Source of the DNA: DATFKA01 sp035268885
GTDB taxonomy: Bacteria; Bacteroidota; Bacteroidia; Chitinophagales; Saprospiraceae
NCBI GenBank assembly: GCA_035268885.1
Contig: DATFKA010000098.1
Coordinates: 18,883-82,882, forward strand
Length of the DNA: 64,000 nt
Direction: 5' to 3'
Within the stretch, counting starts at the first letter, position 1. Every line of letters begins with the position of its first letter. The notes beneath the pieces were generated by a model, which saw nothing but the letters and a program-made list of their open reading frames with translations, ran no database searches and was not told the origin of the DNA. The position numbers and the translations under genes are program-made. Positions 9,202 to 17,609 of the stretch are shown piece by piece.

Positions 9202-9353
9202 ATTCAGGTGGTCGGGTAGCTATGTGGCCAAATGGTCATGTGACTACATAGCCAAATGGATAAGGTAAGCACGGCAAAAAATTGTGAAATTTCAGTTTTT
9301 CTTTAAACTGCATAACCAACTGTAAAACAGACTTTTAATAAAATTACATACAG

Positions 9354-9863
9354 ATGAAATCTATATTTTTAAGCTTATTCATAGCGCTACTTTTAGGCGC
9401 GTGTACCAATCAACCTTCTTCTTTTTCAGGAGATGAATTAGAGGAAGTAGCTTCCGCAGCCCCGGCCGAAACGCCGCCAGCGGATATGCGCGAGACCCGT
9501 GTGCTCCAGTCAAAATTTTGGGTTTTTGAACACTGGGTCAAGGTAGATGGGGGCCCTCTTCCTGAAAATAAGGGTCGCTGGTACCGATTTTATGAAGATG
9601 GCACCTACGATGGTGGCCAGTGGGATGATCATAATGATCACGGTACTTATTTTCTTCGTGAGGGAAACAAGTGGACTGAGCTTTACGTCGACTCTGAGAT
9701 CAATGATTTGTACGATGCCAAATGGCAAGTGCAGGGTATTGGAGGAATGGAAGATGCTATGTCTTGGGTAAAAACCAAGGAGTTTGGGGATAAAGAACCA
9801 GCCCTGTGTAAATTAACGGGGATGTTATCCATGCCTACTAAAGAACAGTGGGGAATGGAATGA
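9354..9863 (+). CDS. Hypothetical lipoprotein
   Basis: The 169-residue protein has a clear lipoprotein signal with lipobox LLGAC (C17), then a low-complexity acidic and Ala/Pro linker, then a globular part. The run GRWYRFYEDGTYDGGQW followed by HGTYFLREG looks like the alternating strands of a lipocalin-like small barrel (inference). I do not recognise the family. It is separated by 75 bases from the LVIVD gene and may be transcribed with it, but no terminator or strong promoter decides this. Confidence 0.65.
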   Translation: MKSIFLSLFIALLLGACTNQPSSFSGDELEEVASAAPAETPPADMRETRVLQSKFWVFEHWVKVDGGPLPENKGRWYRFYEDGTYDGGQWDDHNDHGTYFLREGNKWTELYVDSEINDLYDAKWQVQGIGGMEDAMSWVKTKEFGDKEPALCKLTGMLSMPTKEQWGME

Positions 9864-9938
9864 AAAAAATCCCAACCCTTTTCCTGAGATGATCGTCTTA
9901 AGGAGTGATTATACTTTTTTATCAAAAATAATTATTCC

Positions 9939-11219
9939 ATGAAACGATCATCTCTTCTTAACCTCTGTAGTTTATTGTTTTTGGGCCTGAGCCTCACGGG
10001 CTGTCTGCAAGACGAGTGTGATGCGACGCGTACTTATATTCGCTGGGATCCGGTCTATTTAAGTGCTACCACTTTGCGGGCAGAAGTAGAAATTTCTGAG
10101 CCTCGCCAATTGGAAAATACCGGTAAGATCTATTATTACGGCGATTACTTACTCATTAACGAGTACCAGGAGGGGATTCACTTCTTCGATAATTCAGATC
10201 CGGCTAATCCTCAGCCGCTATCTTTTCTGCCTATTCCCGGCAACGTTGATATGTCCATTCGCAATGATCACCTGTACGCCGATAGTTATATCGACCTGCT
10301 GACCTTTGATATTGCTGACCCCACGAACCCACGTTTAGTCAATCGGATAGAAGAAGTATTTGACGTGTTTGGGTTCACTGAAGGGAAGGGATACATCGTA
10401 GAATACCAGGAGACCAATATCACGGAGACGGTATCCTGCGAAGATTTCCAGGGACCCGTTTTCTGGAGAAATGATGTGCTTTTTGCCACTGCAGAAGCTA
10501 GTTTTGACGGGGCGACCCGCTCCAACAGTACCCCCGGTAGTGGTAATGTGGGTACCGGCGGCTCTTTAGCCCGGTTTACCATTGCCAAGAATCATCTTTA
10601 CACGGTTAGTGAGTACGATTTGAAGGTGTTTGATCTTTCCATTGAGACCAAACCGGATTTCCTGACCACAATTTCTCTGGGCTGGGGGATTGAGACAATT
10701 TTCCCTTACCGCGATGCTTTGTTCATCGGGGCACAAAACGGGATGCATACCGTAGACATCAGTACGCCGGGGCGTCCGGAATACCAGGGTTCATTTTGGC
10801 ATACCACGGCCTGTGATCCGGTTTACGTAGATGGAGATATTGCGTACGTCACTTTACGGGACGGTACAGAATGTGAGGGTTTTGCCAATCAATTGGACGT
10901 TGTCAATATTAAGGATTTACAAAATCCTTATCTGTTGAGGACTTTCGAAATGCATCACCCGATTGGATTATCCGTTTACAAAGACCACTTATATCTCTGC
11001 GAGGACGATCAGGGGCTGAAAGTCTTCGACGCCAGTGAGCCGCTAGAAGTTGGCAATCGTCTGCTGACACAAATCAAGGGGATTACCGCGGTTGATATCA
11101 TTACCCTTTGGGAAGAACAAATTGCCCTGGTGATTGGACCGGACGGCCTTCGTCAGTACGATATCAGCGAACCGGATAATCCCGTATTTCTTAGTTTTAT
11201 TGCCGTTGAAAACGATTAA
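9939..11219 (+). CDS. LVIVD-repeat lipoprotein (beta-propeller-like)
   Basis: The 426-residue protein carries a lipoprotein signal with lipobox LTGC (C22). The body is built of LVIVD-type repeats, each giving a strand pair and D-x-S/A-D-P-x-N-P: FFDNSDPANPQPLSF, FDIADPTNPRLVNR, VDISTPGRPEYQG, VNIKDLQNPYLLR, FDASEPLEVGN and YDISEPDNPVFLS. Such repeats form propellers on the cell surface or in the outer membrane; the ligand is unknown. It is the first gene of a dense plus-strand run and is followed after two bases by the barrel gene, so the two are almost certainly cotranscribed. Confidence 0.85.
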   Translation: MKRSSLLNLCSLLFLGLSLTGCLQDECDATRTYIRWDPVYLSATTLRAEVEISEPRQLENTGKIYYYGDYLLINEYQEGIHFFDNSDPANPQPLSFLPIPGNVDMSIRNDHLYADSYIDLLTFDIADPTNPRLVNRIEEVFDVFGFTEGKGYIVEYQETNITETVSCEDFQGPVFWRNDVLFATAEASFDGATRSNSTPGSGNVGTGGSLARFTIAKNHLYTVSEYDLKVFDLSIETKPDFLTTISLGWGIETIFPYRDALFIGAQNGMHTVDISTPGRPEYQGSFWHTTACDPVYVDGDIAYVTLRDGTECEGFANQLDVVNIKDLQNPYLLRTFEMHHPIGLSVYKDHLYLCEDDQGLKVFDASEPLEVGNRLLTQIKGITAVDIITLWEEQIALVIGPDGLRQYDISEPDNPVFLSFIAVEND

Positions 11220-11221
11220 TC

Positions 11222-11992
11222 ATGCATAGAGAAAACAAGGTGTATCGACTCTTGGCTTGCTTGATTTTTTGTACGCTGGCTTTTTCTGGCTATGGCCAAA
11301 AGGTCGATAGCGAAGACATTATTTATCTAAAGGATGGTAGTGTACTGAAGGGACAAATCAGCTCCTACGAGCGCGGACAGTCCCTTCTACTGGATCTTCA
11401 CAATGGTCAGCAGGTGGTCCTGGAGGACAAAGAAATAGCTAAAATCGTTCAGGAAGCCGTAAAACCCAGAAAGAAGGTGGCTAATCCCCTGGAAAAGGGA
11501 TCCTTTTACCATGCTTTTTACTTTTCGGGTAACCTGGGCTCCAATCATTATAAAACCAACGATTGGGGAATCGGACTGGAGCACGTCAGTGGTTATTGGG
11601 TTAGTGATAAAATTGGCCTTGGGCTGGGTGGAGGAATTCAACAATTTTCGGGATCTTACGCCTGGCGTATCGCTCCGGTTTTCCTGGATATGAAGTATAA
11701 GTTAAATGCGGATGCTGCTTCCCCCTTTTATCTAGGGGGGGATTTTGGTATTGGGTTTCCATTAAAAAATGAAAACACCAATGTGATCGGTGGTTCGCCG
11801 GGCGAGCGGTTCCGGCTGGGGGTAGGTAAGATCTGGACTTTACCCTCGTCTACCCGCCTAAGCCTGGAGTTTTCCTACTTACACCATCGCACGGAATTTG
11901 ATAGCCTGAGTTGGAATTGGTGGAGTGAGGATGTTATTTCCCGGAATATTCGTTTCAAACGGTATCAATTGCGATTTGGCTTCCTTTTTTAG
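11222..11992 (+). CDS. Putative outer membrane beta-barrel protein
   Basis: The 256-residue protein has a signal peptide (about 1-25, ending GYGQ), then DIIYLKDGSVLKGQI (about 33-47), a motif seen at the N-terminus of many Bacteroidota envelope proteins. Residues 85-256 show alternating hydrophobic/aromatic strands and end in RFGFLF, with the terminal aromatic residue expected of a barrel assembled by BAM. I do not recognise a specific family. Two bases after the LVIVD gene and 20 bases before the sigma factor gene, it belongs to the same operon. Confidence 0.68.
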   Translation: MHRENKVYRLLACLIFCTLAFSGYGQKVDSEDIIYLKDGSVLKGQISSYERGQSLLLDLHNGQQVVLEDKEIAKIVQEAVKPRKKVANPLEKGSFYHAFYFSGNLGSNHYKTNDWGIGLEHVSGYWVSDKIGLGLGGGIQQFSGSYAWRIAPVFLDMKYKLNADAASPFYLGGDFGIGFPLKNENTNVIGGSPGERFRLGVGKIWTLPSSTRLSLEFSYLHHRTEFDSLSWNWWSEDVISRNIRFKRYQLRFGFLF

Positions 11993-12012
11993 GCGAAAGC
12001 CAGACCCATACT

Positions 12013-12570
12013 ATGCGGAATAAAAGAACATATACGGATGAACAACTAATAGCTGGCTGTCTGCGCAATGACCGCTTCTATCAGGAGATGCTGTATCGCA
12101 AATACGCGCCGGTGATGCTGGCCATGTGCTTCCGACATACGCGGGACGAGCACGAAGCCCGGGAGATCGTGAACACGGGCTTTCTGAAGGTTTTCCAAAA
12201 GCTGGATCAGTACGGCGCTCATGGATCCTTTGAGGGTTGGATCCGGACCATTGTTTTTCGTTCCCTATCTGATTTTTTCCGAAAAAAGAATCGCTCTGTC
12301 CGTTTTTTAGAACTGGATCAGCGCGATGAGGCGAAGGCCAGTTCTCCCTTACAAGACCTGTATCTGGAGGACCTGCTGGAGATTGTCAAGGGATTACCAG
12401 AACAAACCCGAAAGGTATTTTCGCTTTACGCGATCGAGGGCTATACCCACAAAGAGATCGCAGAATTGCTTGACATGAAAGAGGGGACCAGCAAGTGGTA
12501 CTTATCGGAAGCACGTAAGCAATTAAAGCAATTAGTAAATCAATACAATAAGCGTCATTATGCAGGATAA
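12013..12570 (+). CDS. ECF-type RNA polymerase sigma factor
   Basis: The 185-residue protein has sigma-70 region 2 (about 25-92: YRKYAPVMLAMCFRHT, then EAREIVNTGFLKVF and the aromatic FEGWIRTIVFRSL) and region 4 (about 120-175: LPEQTRKVFSLYAIEGYTH, helix-turn-helix HKEIAELLDMKEGT). There is no region 1 or 3, as in ECF factors. It directs polymerase to a dedicated promoter set. Its 3' end overlaps the next gene by 11 bases, and that protein is the obvious candidate to control it (inference). The -33 sequence it reads cannot be deduced here. Confidence 0.93.
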   Translation: MRNKRTYTDEQLIAGCLRNDRFYQEMLYRKYAPVMLAMCFRHTRDEHEAREIVNTGFLKVFQKLDQYGAHGSFEGWIRTIVFRSLSDFFRKKNRSVRFLELDQRDEAKASSPLQDLYLEDLLEIVKGLPEQTRKVFSLYAIEGYTHKEIAELLDMKEGTSKWYLSEARKQLKQLVNQYNKRHYAG

Positions 12571-13747
12571 TCCATTTAATGAAGCATTCTTAAACGAGGC
12601 CTGGGACGATATGCGTCTGCAGTTGGATCAAGCAATGCCTGTCGAAAAGCGGCAGCGCTTGCTCGTGTGGTGGTGGCTGAGTGGAGCGGCAATTATGGCT
12701 TTGCTGGCTTTTGTACTTAGGATAGGAGAGGGGCCGAATGTAATTTCACCTGTATTAAATATTGAGCAGGCGCAGGCCACCGTAATTATGGATCATACTC
12801 CGACGGAGATTCAGGCCGCGCTGACCGAAAAAACAACAGTTGAGCAAGAGCTAAGTACCCATCAATATACCGATCAGAACGAACCAGGCTCCTTATCGCC
12901 CAAGCCTGTCAATGAAAATTTATCGGCGGCTACCCAAAAGATAGGGGATCCTATACCACAAGTAACCAATGTGAAAAGGAACTTTTTCGAGGTAGCGGAG
13001 CTGCCCGGTATCATCGTTCTGGCAAACCATCAGGATTCTTTAATTTTAAATTTTACTCCTCCAGTATTTTCTTCAAAAGTTGAAAATAAAATAAACTCCT
13101 CCCTTTTGGCTTATGCCGAAGGGAATTACGAAGCTCGCCTCGGTGATATTAACAGTACTATAGGACTCGGCTGGCAAATACCCTTAGGTCGCTTCCGTCT
13201 CGGGTTGGCTCCGGGCATACAGTGGGGGTGTTCTTCCATCGATATTAAGCCACAGAATAATGAATTTGCGCTGGAGGCAGAACAGGACAATTCTACTCCG
13301 GGTACGGCCTTTCAACCGAATGCGACTAATGCGGATCCCCAGGATATTGATTTTAGATTTACTAATTTTAGATTGCCTTTCTACCTGGGGTACCAATTAA
13401 GCAAAAAGTGGACCATAGGAACGGGTGTCATCTGGAATAATATTCTAAATTTTTCCGCATTAGATCAAACGGATTCCCAAGTATACCGTAGCTTTCAGCA
13501 ATATAATACGAACTCAGCCGGGGCGAAGGGGGAATCAAGGTCATTTGATGATCTTTTACAAAGACGTAGTTTCGGGCAGGTGCAACTAGGTATGACTTAT
13601 CAGCTTGCTGACCATTGGCAGCTGTACGGGGCTTATCAACAGTCATTTACGAAAGTGCTGGAATCCGAAAGTTTACGCTGGAACCGCAATTACGCGACGA
13701 TTGGCCTGCGTTATGAAATAAATTCGTACATTTTCGGTAAAAAATAA
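12560..13747 (+). CDS. Single-pass membrane protein with C-terminal barrel-like domain, candidate anti-sigma partner
   Basis: The 395-residue protein starts with a 30-residue charged cytoplasmic segment like that of anti-sigma factors, then one transmembrane helix (about 34-53, VWWWLSGAAIMALLAFVLRI), a long polar linker to about 170, and a C-terminal region from about 185 with barrel-like alternating strands (STIGLGWQIPLG, VQLGMTYQLADHW, YATIGLRYEI). Bacteroidota often follow an ECF sigma gene with such a protein. Coupling by overlap with the sigma gene supports a sigma/anti-sigma pair. Which compartment the C-terminal part occupies is unclear. The stop overlaps the next start (TAATG). Confidence 0.68.
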   Translation: MQDNPFNEAFLNEAWDDMRLQLDQAMPVEKRQRLLVWWWLSGAAIMALLAFVLRIGEGPNVISPVLNIEQAQATVIMDHTPTEIQAALTEKTTVEQELSTHQYTDQNEPGSLSPKPVNENLSAATQKIGDPIPQVTNVKRNFFEVAELPGIIVLANHQDSLILNFTPPVFSSKVENKINSSLLAYAEGNYEARLGDINSTIGLGWQIPLGRFRLGLAPGIQWGCSSIDIKPQNNEFALEAEQDNSTPGTAFQPNATNADPQDIDFRFTNFRLPFYLGYQLSKKWTIGTGVIWNNILNFSALDQTDSQVYRSFQQYNTNSAGAKGESRSFDDLLQRRSFGQVQLGMTYQLADHWQLYGAYQQSFTKVLESESLRWNRNYATIGLRYEINSYIFGKK

Positions 13748-14901
13748 TGCTGGACTGCCAAAGAGATCTTTTCCAACTAGATGATTCAGTGATCTACCTG
13801 AATTGTGCCTACATGTCTCCACAAATGAAAGGCGTGGAAGCCGCCGGGAAACTGGCCATGGCCCAGAAAAACAAGCCCTGGTCTATCACTCCAAAGGATT
13901 TTTTTGAACCGGTAAAGCTACTGAAGGAGGCTTTTGCGCAATTAATTAATGCCGCTTCGGAGCGCATCGCGCTTGTCCCGGCAGCCTCCTACGGCATTGC
14001 CACTACCGCCCGTAACATCGAGATGGAAGCAGGCCAGGAGGTACTGATGGTGGAAGAGCAATTTCCCAGTAATTACTACTCGTGGGATAGACTTTGTCAG
14101 GAGAAAGGAGGAAGCATTCGGCTAGTCGAGGCACCCGATAGCCCCAGGCGTAGCACTGCCTGGAACGAAGCCATCCTGGCGGCCATTTCGGAGCGCACCG
14201 CGGTGGTGACCCTGGGACACGTGCACTGGGCGGATGGCACTTTATTCGATCTGGAAGCCATCCGAGCCGCCTGTGATAGAGTAGGGGCCTACCTGATTAT
14301 CGACGGTACGCAATCGGTGGGCGCTTTACCCTTTGATGTGTCCAAGATTCGTCCAGATGCCCTGATCTGTGGCGGCTACAAATGGCTGATGGGACCTTAT
14401 TCTCTGGGCGTAGCCTATTACGGACCCCGATTTGATGAGGGTATTCCGCTGGAAGAGAATTGGATTAACCGCCATAATAGCGAAGCCTTTTCCGGTTTGG
14501 TGAATTACGAGTCGCGCTACCAGCCGGGAGCGGCGCGCTACAGCGTAGGGGAGCATAGTAATTTTTTTTTGGTTCCGCAATTGACGGCGGCCATCCAGCA
14601 AATCAACGCCTGGCGTCCGGAGCGTATTCAGGAGTATTGTCAGCACATTAGTACCACTGCGATGGAGGAGTTACAGCAATTAGGTTGTCAAATTGATCAG
14701 AGCCCAAAGGTAGCGCATCATTTGCGCGGGGTACGTTTGCCGCAAAGTATGGATGCCGATCTGCTTACGCAAAAACTGAAGGATCGGAATATCTTTGTCT
14801 CCAAAAGAGGTAATGCTATCAGAATAGCTCCGCACCTGTACAATACTGAAGCGGAGCTGATGCGTCTGGTGGGGGCGTTTAGGGGGGCAAAACGAGTATA
14901 G
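13747..14901 (+). CDS. Class V PLP-dependent aminotransferase family protein
   Basis: The 384-residue protein has the class V (cysteine desulfurase/kynureninase-like) fold: VIYLNCAYMSPQ at the start, VVTLGHVHWADGT, IIDGTQSVGALPFD with the PLP-contacting Asp, and the Schiff-base lysine in ICGGYKWLMGPYSLG. The C-terminal domain ends with NIFVSKRGNAIRIAPHLYN. Lysine and Asp are in place, so it should be active; substrate unknown, with amino acid desulfuration, deamination or racemisation all possible. It overlaps the preceding stop by one base and is the last gene of the 9.9-14.9 kb operon. A metabolic enzyme ending a sigma factor operon is unexplained. Confidence 0.85.
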   Translation: MLDCQRDLFQLDDSVIYLNCAYMSPQMKGVEAAGKLAMAQKNKPWSITPKDFFEPVKLLKEAFAQLINAASERIALVPAASYGIATTARNIEMEAGQEVLMVEEQFPSNYYSWDRLCQEKGGSIRLVEAPDSPRRSTAWNEAILAAISERTAVVTLGHVHWADGTLFDLEAIRAACDRVGAYLIIDGTQSVGALPFDVSKIRPDALICGGYKWLMGPYSLGVAYYGPRFDEGIPLEENWINRHNSEAFSGLVNYESRYQPGAARYSVGEHSNFFLVPQLTAAIQQINAWRPERIQEYCQHISTTAMEELQQLGCQIDQSPKVAHHLRGVRLPQSMDADLLTQKLKDRNIFVSKRGNAIRIAPHLYNTEAELMRLVGAFRGAKRV

Positions 14902-14944
14902 CATAAACCTATTTTAACGAATTCACTTTCAAAATTTCAAACAA

Positions 14945-15595
14945 ATGAAATCAACCGGCAATTGTTTTTACTGCGGAAAATCCTATACGAAGACGGGTAT
15001 CAGTCGCCACTTAGCTACCCATTTGAAGGTAGTGGAAGAAGTAGCCAAAAGCAGCAGCTTTCATCTCAAAATCAATGCTGGCCCGTACTTCTTACAATTA
15101 CTAATGGATGGTGATGCTAAAATGTCAGATTTAGATAGTTATCTTAGAAGAATATGGCTGGAGTGCTGTGGTCATATGAGTGAATTTGGATACAAACGGT
15201 GGTCGCAAGATCAAGGAATCGAGATGAATCAAAAGGCAAGAAGAGTACTCGAGAAGGGCATGACTATTTGGTATGCCTATGATTTTGGGAGTACGACCGA
15301 ATTAGATATAGCCTGTATCAATAAGTATTCTTTTCCTACCAAAGAGAAAATAATGCTTTTGTCCAGAAACAATCCATTAGATGTTCCATGCGATGCCTGT
15401 GGGAAAGGGAAGGCGAAATATTTATGCACCGCCCACTGGGGGGATGAAGAAATGTGGTTCTGTGAAAAATGTGGTAAAACCCATAGCCAGCAATGTGAAG
15501 ATGCAGAATATGCCATGGGACCCATTTATAACAGCCCGAGAACGGGAATCTGCGCTTATGAAGGTGGTTCAATCGATCGCGAACGGGATCAATGA
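14945..15595 (+). CDS. Zinc-finger protein with plasmid pRiA4b ORF-3-like (IS1096 TnpR-like) domain
   Basis: The 216-residue protein starts with a C2H2-like finger (C7, C10, H22, H26), followed by a segment (about 37-105, FHLKINAG...YFLQLLMDG and LDSYLRRIWLECCGHMSEF) that resembles the plasmid pRiA4b ORF-3 family. A cysteine-rich C-terminus (CDACGKGKAKYLC and WFCEKCGKTHSQQC) probably binds further zinc. Such proteins are scattered across bacteria and archaea on chromosomes and mobile DNA; function is unknown, despite the transposon-related family name. It lies alone in a small islet between the operon and a truncated gene, which fits acquisition by transfer (inference). Confidence 0.72.
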   Translation: MKSTGNCFYCGKSYTKTGISRHLATHLKVVEEVAKSSSFHLKINAGPYFLQLLMDGDAKMSDLDSYLRRIWLECCGHMSEFGYKRWSQDQGIEMNQKARRVLEKGMTIWYAYDFGSTTELDIACINKYSFPTKEKIMLLSRNNPLDVPCDACGKGKAKYLCTAHWGDEEMWFCEKCGKTHSQQCEDAEYAMGPIYNSPRTGICAYEGGSIDRERDQ

Positions 15596-15635
15596 TGCTC
15601 TCCTTCTCTGCCGCGCTAAAGCACGGCGAACGTAT

Positions 15636-16079
15636 TTACCCCCATTTAAAACTACCCACCGTAAGCCCGAGTATCAGAACGCTCAAGACCAGGAGATTCC
15701 CCCAGGGCATGAGGGCTAAGTTTTGTGGTACTGGAAGTATCCGATCACAAGCCGCACCCTCCTGAATATCCATTACCGTAGGATTGCTGGCATTACCAGT
15801 TATATCTGTGCTGATAACTCCGTCATTGGGTGTGTTTAACAGCGTTTGTAAGCCACAAAATTCGGTTAATAAGTTATTGGAAGTGATAAAAACCTCCCCC
15901 CCAATGGAGGTAATATTTTGCAGCCCATCCAGGTTTTCAATGTCATTTCCCTGAATGATCAGGTTCCCGGTAATATTGGTGCATGGACCGTAGGTGGTCT
16001 GAAAGTTATCAATCGCCGCTTGAGAATTCAAAGTAATATCTGCATCAGAGCAGTTCTGAGCAGACAGAATAGGCGGTCT
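15636..16079 (-). pseudogene. 5'-truncated exported protein with receptor L-like (leucine-rich) domain
   Basis: Reading on the minus strand, the frame opens after a stop at 16080-16082 with PPILSAQNCSDADITLNSQ. LSAQ looks like the end of a signal peptide, but the rest of it, and any ATG, are missing; the only formal start is a TTG at 16031. The body (TNITGNLIIQGNDIENLDGL, then FITSNNLLTEFCGL) is typical of receptor L-domain/leucine-rich surface proteins in Bacteroidota. The C-terminus is a hydrophobic anchor (LLVLSVLILGLTVG) after MPWG, reminiscent of IPTL-CTERM-like tails. The break coincides with the edge of repeat copy B. It is probably dead. Confidence 0.62.
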
Positions 16080-16120
16080 TCACCTGTATGGCGTTAAAAT
16101 GCCATATAACTTTAAGCGAA

Positions 16121-16370
16121 ATTTACACTTCTTTTGTAGGGCAAAAGAAGCAAAACCCACCCGCTAGGGTTAGCCATTTCTTTTCGCTACGCTTTCCGGG
16201 TAAAGCCTAAAGCTGGCAAACTCGCGCGGGATTTTGTTGGCTATGCAGATGAGTGCGCGCGAAGCTTGGCCCGAGTAGCCTGAGCAATACATTAGGTCTG
16301 CTCAAACAGTGCCTGCTTTTTTACGGATTTCCTCCGGAAGACTTCGCGGAAATGGCTGAGACGCGGGAGT
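16121..16370 (+). repeat. Structured intergenic repeat, copy B (in gap 16083-16454)
   Basis: This is the second copy of the element at 8949-9201, in the same orientation. The hairpin is CTTCTTTTG/CAAAAGAAG (16128-16136 with 16142-16150): the ninth pair is G:C here and T:A in copy A, so both sides changed together. Shared blocks are TTAGCCATTTCTT, GGCAAACTCGCGCG, CTCAAACA, and GACTTCGC...AAATGGCTGAGACGCGGGA. An upstream hairpin ATGGC/GCCAT lies at 16088-16104. The remaining gap sequence to 16454 shows nothing further. An open frame at 16253-16465 is not shared with copy A. Confidence 0.7.
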
Positions 16371-16454
16371 CCCTGGATAAAAAAGACTATTTACTGTGTA
16401 AGAAAACAGACCTTTACTTCGATGATTTTCTTCGAATATGTCTAAATGGAAGTA

Positions 16455-17558
16455 TTACACATTAAATCGGAAGTGCATCACATCACCGTCGCCCACTAAG
16501 TATTCTTTCCCTTCGATGGATAACTTACCCGCATCTTTGACTTTGGCTTCTGACCCATACTTTACGTAATCGGCGTATTTGATGACTTCGGCACGAATGA
16601 AGCCTTTTTCAAAGTCGGTATGGATCACACCGGCTGCTTGTGGCGCTTTGTCTCCCCGACGAATTGTCCAGGCGCGGACTTCTTTTTCGCCAGCGGTAAA
16701 GTAAGTGATCAAATCGAGTAGTTTGTAAGAAGCATTGATCAGTTTGTTAACACCCGGCTCATTTAGTCCCATATCTTCGAGGAACTCCAGGCGTTCTTCT
16801 TTGCTCTCCAGTTCGGCAATATCGGCTTCGATACCGGCACTGATCAGGATGGTTTGCGCATTTTCGTCGGCCACCGCTTTTTTGAAGGCTTCGGTATGTT
16901 CGTTGCCCTCGTGCACATCGTCCTCGCTAACGTTGCAAACGTAGAGAATAGGCTTGGCGGTCAGGAGCATCATTTCGCGAAAAAGCTCTTTGGTGGTCTC
17001 ATCATCTTTGTCATCGAAGGAGCGGGCGGGATTTTCATTGGAAAGGTGTTCCATAATAGCCTCCCCAATGCCTACGGATTTGACGGCGTCTTTATCGCCG
17101 CTCTTGGCGTTTTTACGCAATTTATCGAGGCGCTTTTCAACGGTCTCAATGTCTTTTAGGATAAGTTCGGTATCGATGGTTTCCTTATCGCGCACGGGGT
17201 CGACGCTACCGTCGACGTGTACCACGTTACCGTCTTCAAAGCAACGCACCACGTGGATAATCGCATCTACCTCCCGGATATTACCCAGGAATTGGTTCCC
17301 CAGGCCTTCACCCTGGCTAGCGCCTTTGATCAGGCCCGCAATATCGACGATCTCCACGGTAGTGGGAATGATCTTCTGCGGATTCACAAACTCCGCCAGT
17401 TGATCCAACCGCTCGTCGGGTACGGTAATGATTCCGACGTTGGGGTCCTTAGTAGCAAATGGATAATTTGCCGCCAGTGCCTTGGCAGAAGTCAGTGCAT
17501 TAAACAGTGTTGATTTACCCACGTTGGGGAGTCCTACGATACCACATCTTAAACCCAT
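16455..17558 (-). CDS. ychF: Redox-responsive ribosome-binding ATPase YchF/OLA1
   Basis: YchF is a universally conserved Obg-family P-loop protein that binds ATP in preference to GTP and associates with ribosomes, linked to stress responses. The 367-residue protein has the P-loop GLPNVGKST (near residue 9), the switch region DIAGLIKGASQGEGLGNQFL, the coiled-coil insertion (about 130-200), LYVCNVSEDD at the position of the nucleotide-specificity motif, and the C-terminal TGS domain with FTAGEKEVRAWTI and HTDFEKGFIRAEVI. Length equals the family norm (363). A TATCTTTG box lies upstream at 17584-17591. Confidence 0.96.
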   Translation of the reverse strand: MGLRCGIVGLPNVGKSTLFNALTSAKALAANYPFATKDPNVGIITVPDERLDQLAEFVNPQKIIPTTVEIVDIAGLIKGASQGEGLGNQFLGNIREVDAIIHVVRCFEDGNVVHVDGSVDPVRDKETIDTELILKDIETVEKRLDKLRKNAKSGDKDAVKSVGIGEAIMEHLSNENPARSFDDKDDETTKELFREMMLLTAKPILYVCNVSEDDVHEGNEHTEAFKKAVADENAQTILISAGIEADIAELESKEERLEFLEDMGLNEPGVNKLINASYKLLDLITYFTAGEKEVRAWTIRRGDKAPQAAGVIHTDFEKGFIRAEVIKYADYVKYGSEAKVKDAGKLSIEGKEYLVGDGDVMHFRFNV

Positions 17559-17583
17559 AGTTGCTTTTTATTTTTTGCAGGCG

Positions 17584-17591
17584 CAAAGATA
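17584..17591 (-). promoter_or_regulatory. -7 box of ychF
   Basis: On the minus strand the sequence reads TATCTTTG, an exact TAnnTTTG match. With a start point about seven bases downstream the leader would be about 18 bases. No clear -33 element is seen at the usual spacing. Confidence 0.5.
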
Positions 17592-17609
17592 CGGTTTTGT
17601 TTTGACTTT

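Noticed and set aside
16253..16465. 70-residue frame across repeat copy B
   Set aside because: Overlaps the conserved repeat end and runs into the ychF stop; no counterpart in copy A.
16854..17403. Open frames antisense to ychF
   Set aside because: Overlapping antisense frames across a universally conserved gene; no independent evidence of coding.
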